Shown piece by piece: positions 7,154 through 8,069 of a stretch of 8,069 nucleotides of DNA (positions are counted from its first letter, which is position 1; the number at the start of each line of letters is the position of its first letter). The DNA is taken from positions 1 to 8,069 of the forward strand of contig JAATGK010000045.1 of the NCBI GenBank assembly GCA_015654715.1. The letters run 5' to 3'. The DNA comes from Alphaproteobacteria bacterium. GTDB taxonomy: Bacteria; Pseudomonadota; Alphaproteobacteria; Micropepsales; Micropepsaceae. The translations under genes and the position numbers were made by a program. The notes under the pieces were generated by a model. That model had not been told where the DNA came from. It worked only from the letters and a program-made list of their open reading frames with translations, and did not search any database.

Positions 7154-7187
7154 AAATAAGAAAGGCGAGCCGGTACTCCGGCCCGCC
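7154..7187 (-). terminator. Intrinsic terminator after metK
   Basis: On the minus strand a 10-bp stem (7178-7187 with 7164-7173, arms GGCGGGCCGG and CCGGCTCGCC, one G-U pair) closes on a 4-base AGTA loop. It is followed at once by TTTCTTATTT (7154-7163). The G-U pair becomes an A-C mismatch in RNA from the other strand, so the element is tuned for minus-strand transcripts. It starts 28 bases after the metK stop. It probably ends most metK transcription, with read-through or an undetected promoter serving trmB. Confidence 0.8.
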
Positions 7188-7215
7188 TTCCAAAAGCAAT
7201 ACCTAATCCAGCGCC

Positions 7216-8069
7216 TTAGAACGCGCCCTTGAGAGCTTCGACCAAATCGGTCTTTTCCCAAGAGAAGCCGCCGTCGGCATCCGGCGTACGGCCGAAATGG
7301 CCATAGGCTGCGGTGCGGGCATAGATCGGCTTGTTGAGGCCGAGGCGCTCGCGGATGGCACGCGGCTTGAGCGATACCAGTTGCGGCAGGATCAGTTCCA
7401 GCTTGGCTTCATCGACTTTGCCGGTACCGTGGGTGTAGACATAGACCGACAACGGCTCCGAGACGCCAATCGCATAAGCGATCTGGATGGTGACTTTGTC
7501 GGCGAGGCCGGCGGCGACCACATTTTTCGCCAGATAGCGCGCGGCATAGGCCGCCGAACGGTCGACCTTGGTCGAGTCCTTGCCCGAGAACGCGCCGCCG
7601 CCATGAGGGGCCGCGCCGCCGTAAGTGTCGACGATGATCTTGCGGCCGGTAAGGCCGGAGTCGCCATCGGGGCCGCCGACCACGAAGGCGCCGGTCGGGT
7701 TGATGTGCCAGATGGTCTTGGGCGTGATCCAACCATTCGGCAGCGCCTGGCGGATATAGGGCTCGACGATCTTGCGCACGTCGGCCGATGTCAGCGCCGC
7801 ATCGAGGTGCTGGGTCGAAAGCACGATCTGCACCGCTTCCACTGGCTTGCCGTTCGCATAGCGCAGCGTCACCTGGCTCTTGGCGTCGGGACCAAGCTGC
7901 GGTTCTTTGCCGGCGTGGCGCGCTTTTGCCAGCAATTCCAGAATCTTATGGCTATAGGCGATGGGGGCCGGCATCAGTTCCGGGGTCTCGTTCACGGCGT
8001 AACCGAACATGATGCCCTGGTCGCCGGCGCCTTCGTCCTTGTTGCCCGCAGCGTCGACGCCCTGGGCGA
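7216..8069 (-). CDS. metK: S-adenosylmethionine synthetase (MetK), 5' end beyond the window
   Basis: MetK makes S-adenosylmethionine from methionine and ATP. The frame stays open to the right edge, giving about 283 C-terminal residues; a full protein is about 385-400, so roughly the first 105-115 are missing. Hallmarks in order: [12 protein letters not shown] at visible residues 14-25, the flexible active-site loop region; [29 protein letters not shown] at 123-143; the phosphate-binding stretch [18 protein letters not shown] at 155-172; and the C-terminal GHFGR and FSWEKTD. The methionine at 8008-8010 is internal and not the start, because conserved family sequence continues upstream of it. 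The stop TAA at 7216-7218 is followed by an intrinsic terminator. Confidence 0.97.
   Translation of the reverse strand, partial: AQGVDAAGNKDEGAGDQGIMFGYAVNETPELMPAPIAYSHKILELLAKARHAGKEPQLGPDAKSQVTLRYANGKPVEAVQIVLSTQHLDAALTSADVRKIVEPYIRQALPNGWITPKTIWHINPTGAFVVGGPDGDSGLTGRKIIVDTYGGAAPHGGGAFSGKDSTKVDRSAAYAARYLAKNVVAAGLADKVTIQIAYAIGVSEPLSVYVYTHGTGKVDEAKLELILPQLVSLKPRAIRERLGLNKPIYARTAAYGHFGRTPDADGGFSWEKTDLVEALKGAF

Noticed and set aside
7146..7199. An 18-residue N-terminal extension of TrmB
   Set aside because: The extension would be encoded by the terminator hairpin and U-tract of metK, has no family similarity, and the standard TrmB start falls at 7145.
1..8069. Mobile element, CRISPR, toxin-antitoxin or defence system
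   Set aside because: All supported genes are co-directional core translation and transcription genes with conserved order. No repeats, transposase, integrase or atypical composition is visible.

Overview
The window looks like chromosomal core DNA from an alphaproteobacterium. It is GC-rich, every gene I can support lies on the minus strand, and the gene order is the transcription/translation cluster metK – trmB – small membrane protein – rimP – nusA – ylxR – infB – rbfA. Supporting signs are the alphaproteobacterial-type IF2 N-terminus (an SFSHGR-type motif followed by a long charged helix), the two-domain YlxR protein, the NusA with a C-terminal HhH-like extension and acidic tail, and metK/trmB placed directly upstream of rimP-nusA. 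I cannot name the genus.

In transcription order (right to left): the 3' three-quarters of metK (S-adenosylmethionine synthetase) enters from the right edge and ends in a strong intrinsic-terminator-like hairpin. Its U-tract stops only 8 nt before the start codon of trmB (tRNA m7G46 methyltransferase, a SAM user). A 74-residue acidic single-pass membrane protein of unknown role follows. A gap of about 135 bp then holds a candidate sigma70-type promoter, a perfect 7-bp hairpin, and two mutually exclusive hairpins next to the start of rimP. The rimP-nusA-ylxR-infB-rbfA block begins there, with rimP using a TTG start. rbfA runs off the left edge.

The products work together. RimP and RbfA mature the 30S subunit, NusA controls RNA polymerase pausing, termination and rRNA antitermination, IF2 delivers initiator tRNA and joins subunits, and YlxR is a small RNA-binding partner. 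MetK makes the SAM used by TrmB to modify tRNA. Spacing suggests one polycistronic unit from rimP to rbfA. ylxR and infB overlap by 4 bp (ATGA), and the 37-, 136- and 65-bp gaps elsewhere carry ribosome sites and hairpins.

There is no mobile element, CRISPR array, tRNA, rRNA or defence system, and I see no undescribed multi-gene system. The most interesting signals are the possible RNA switch in the rimP leader, the metK/trmB terminator arrangement, and the unassigned small membrane protein. Very long open frames antisense to infB and nusA are composition shadows and are not annotated as genes.
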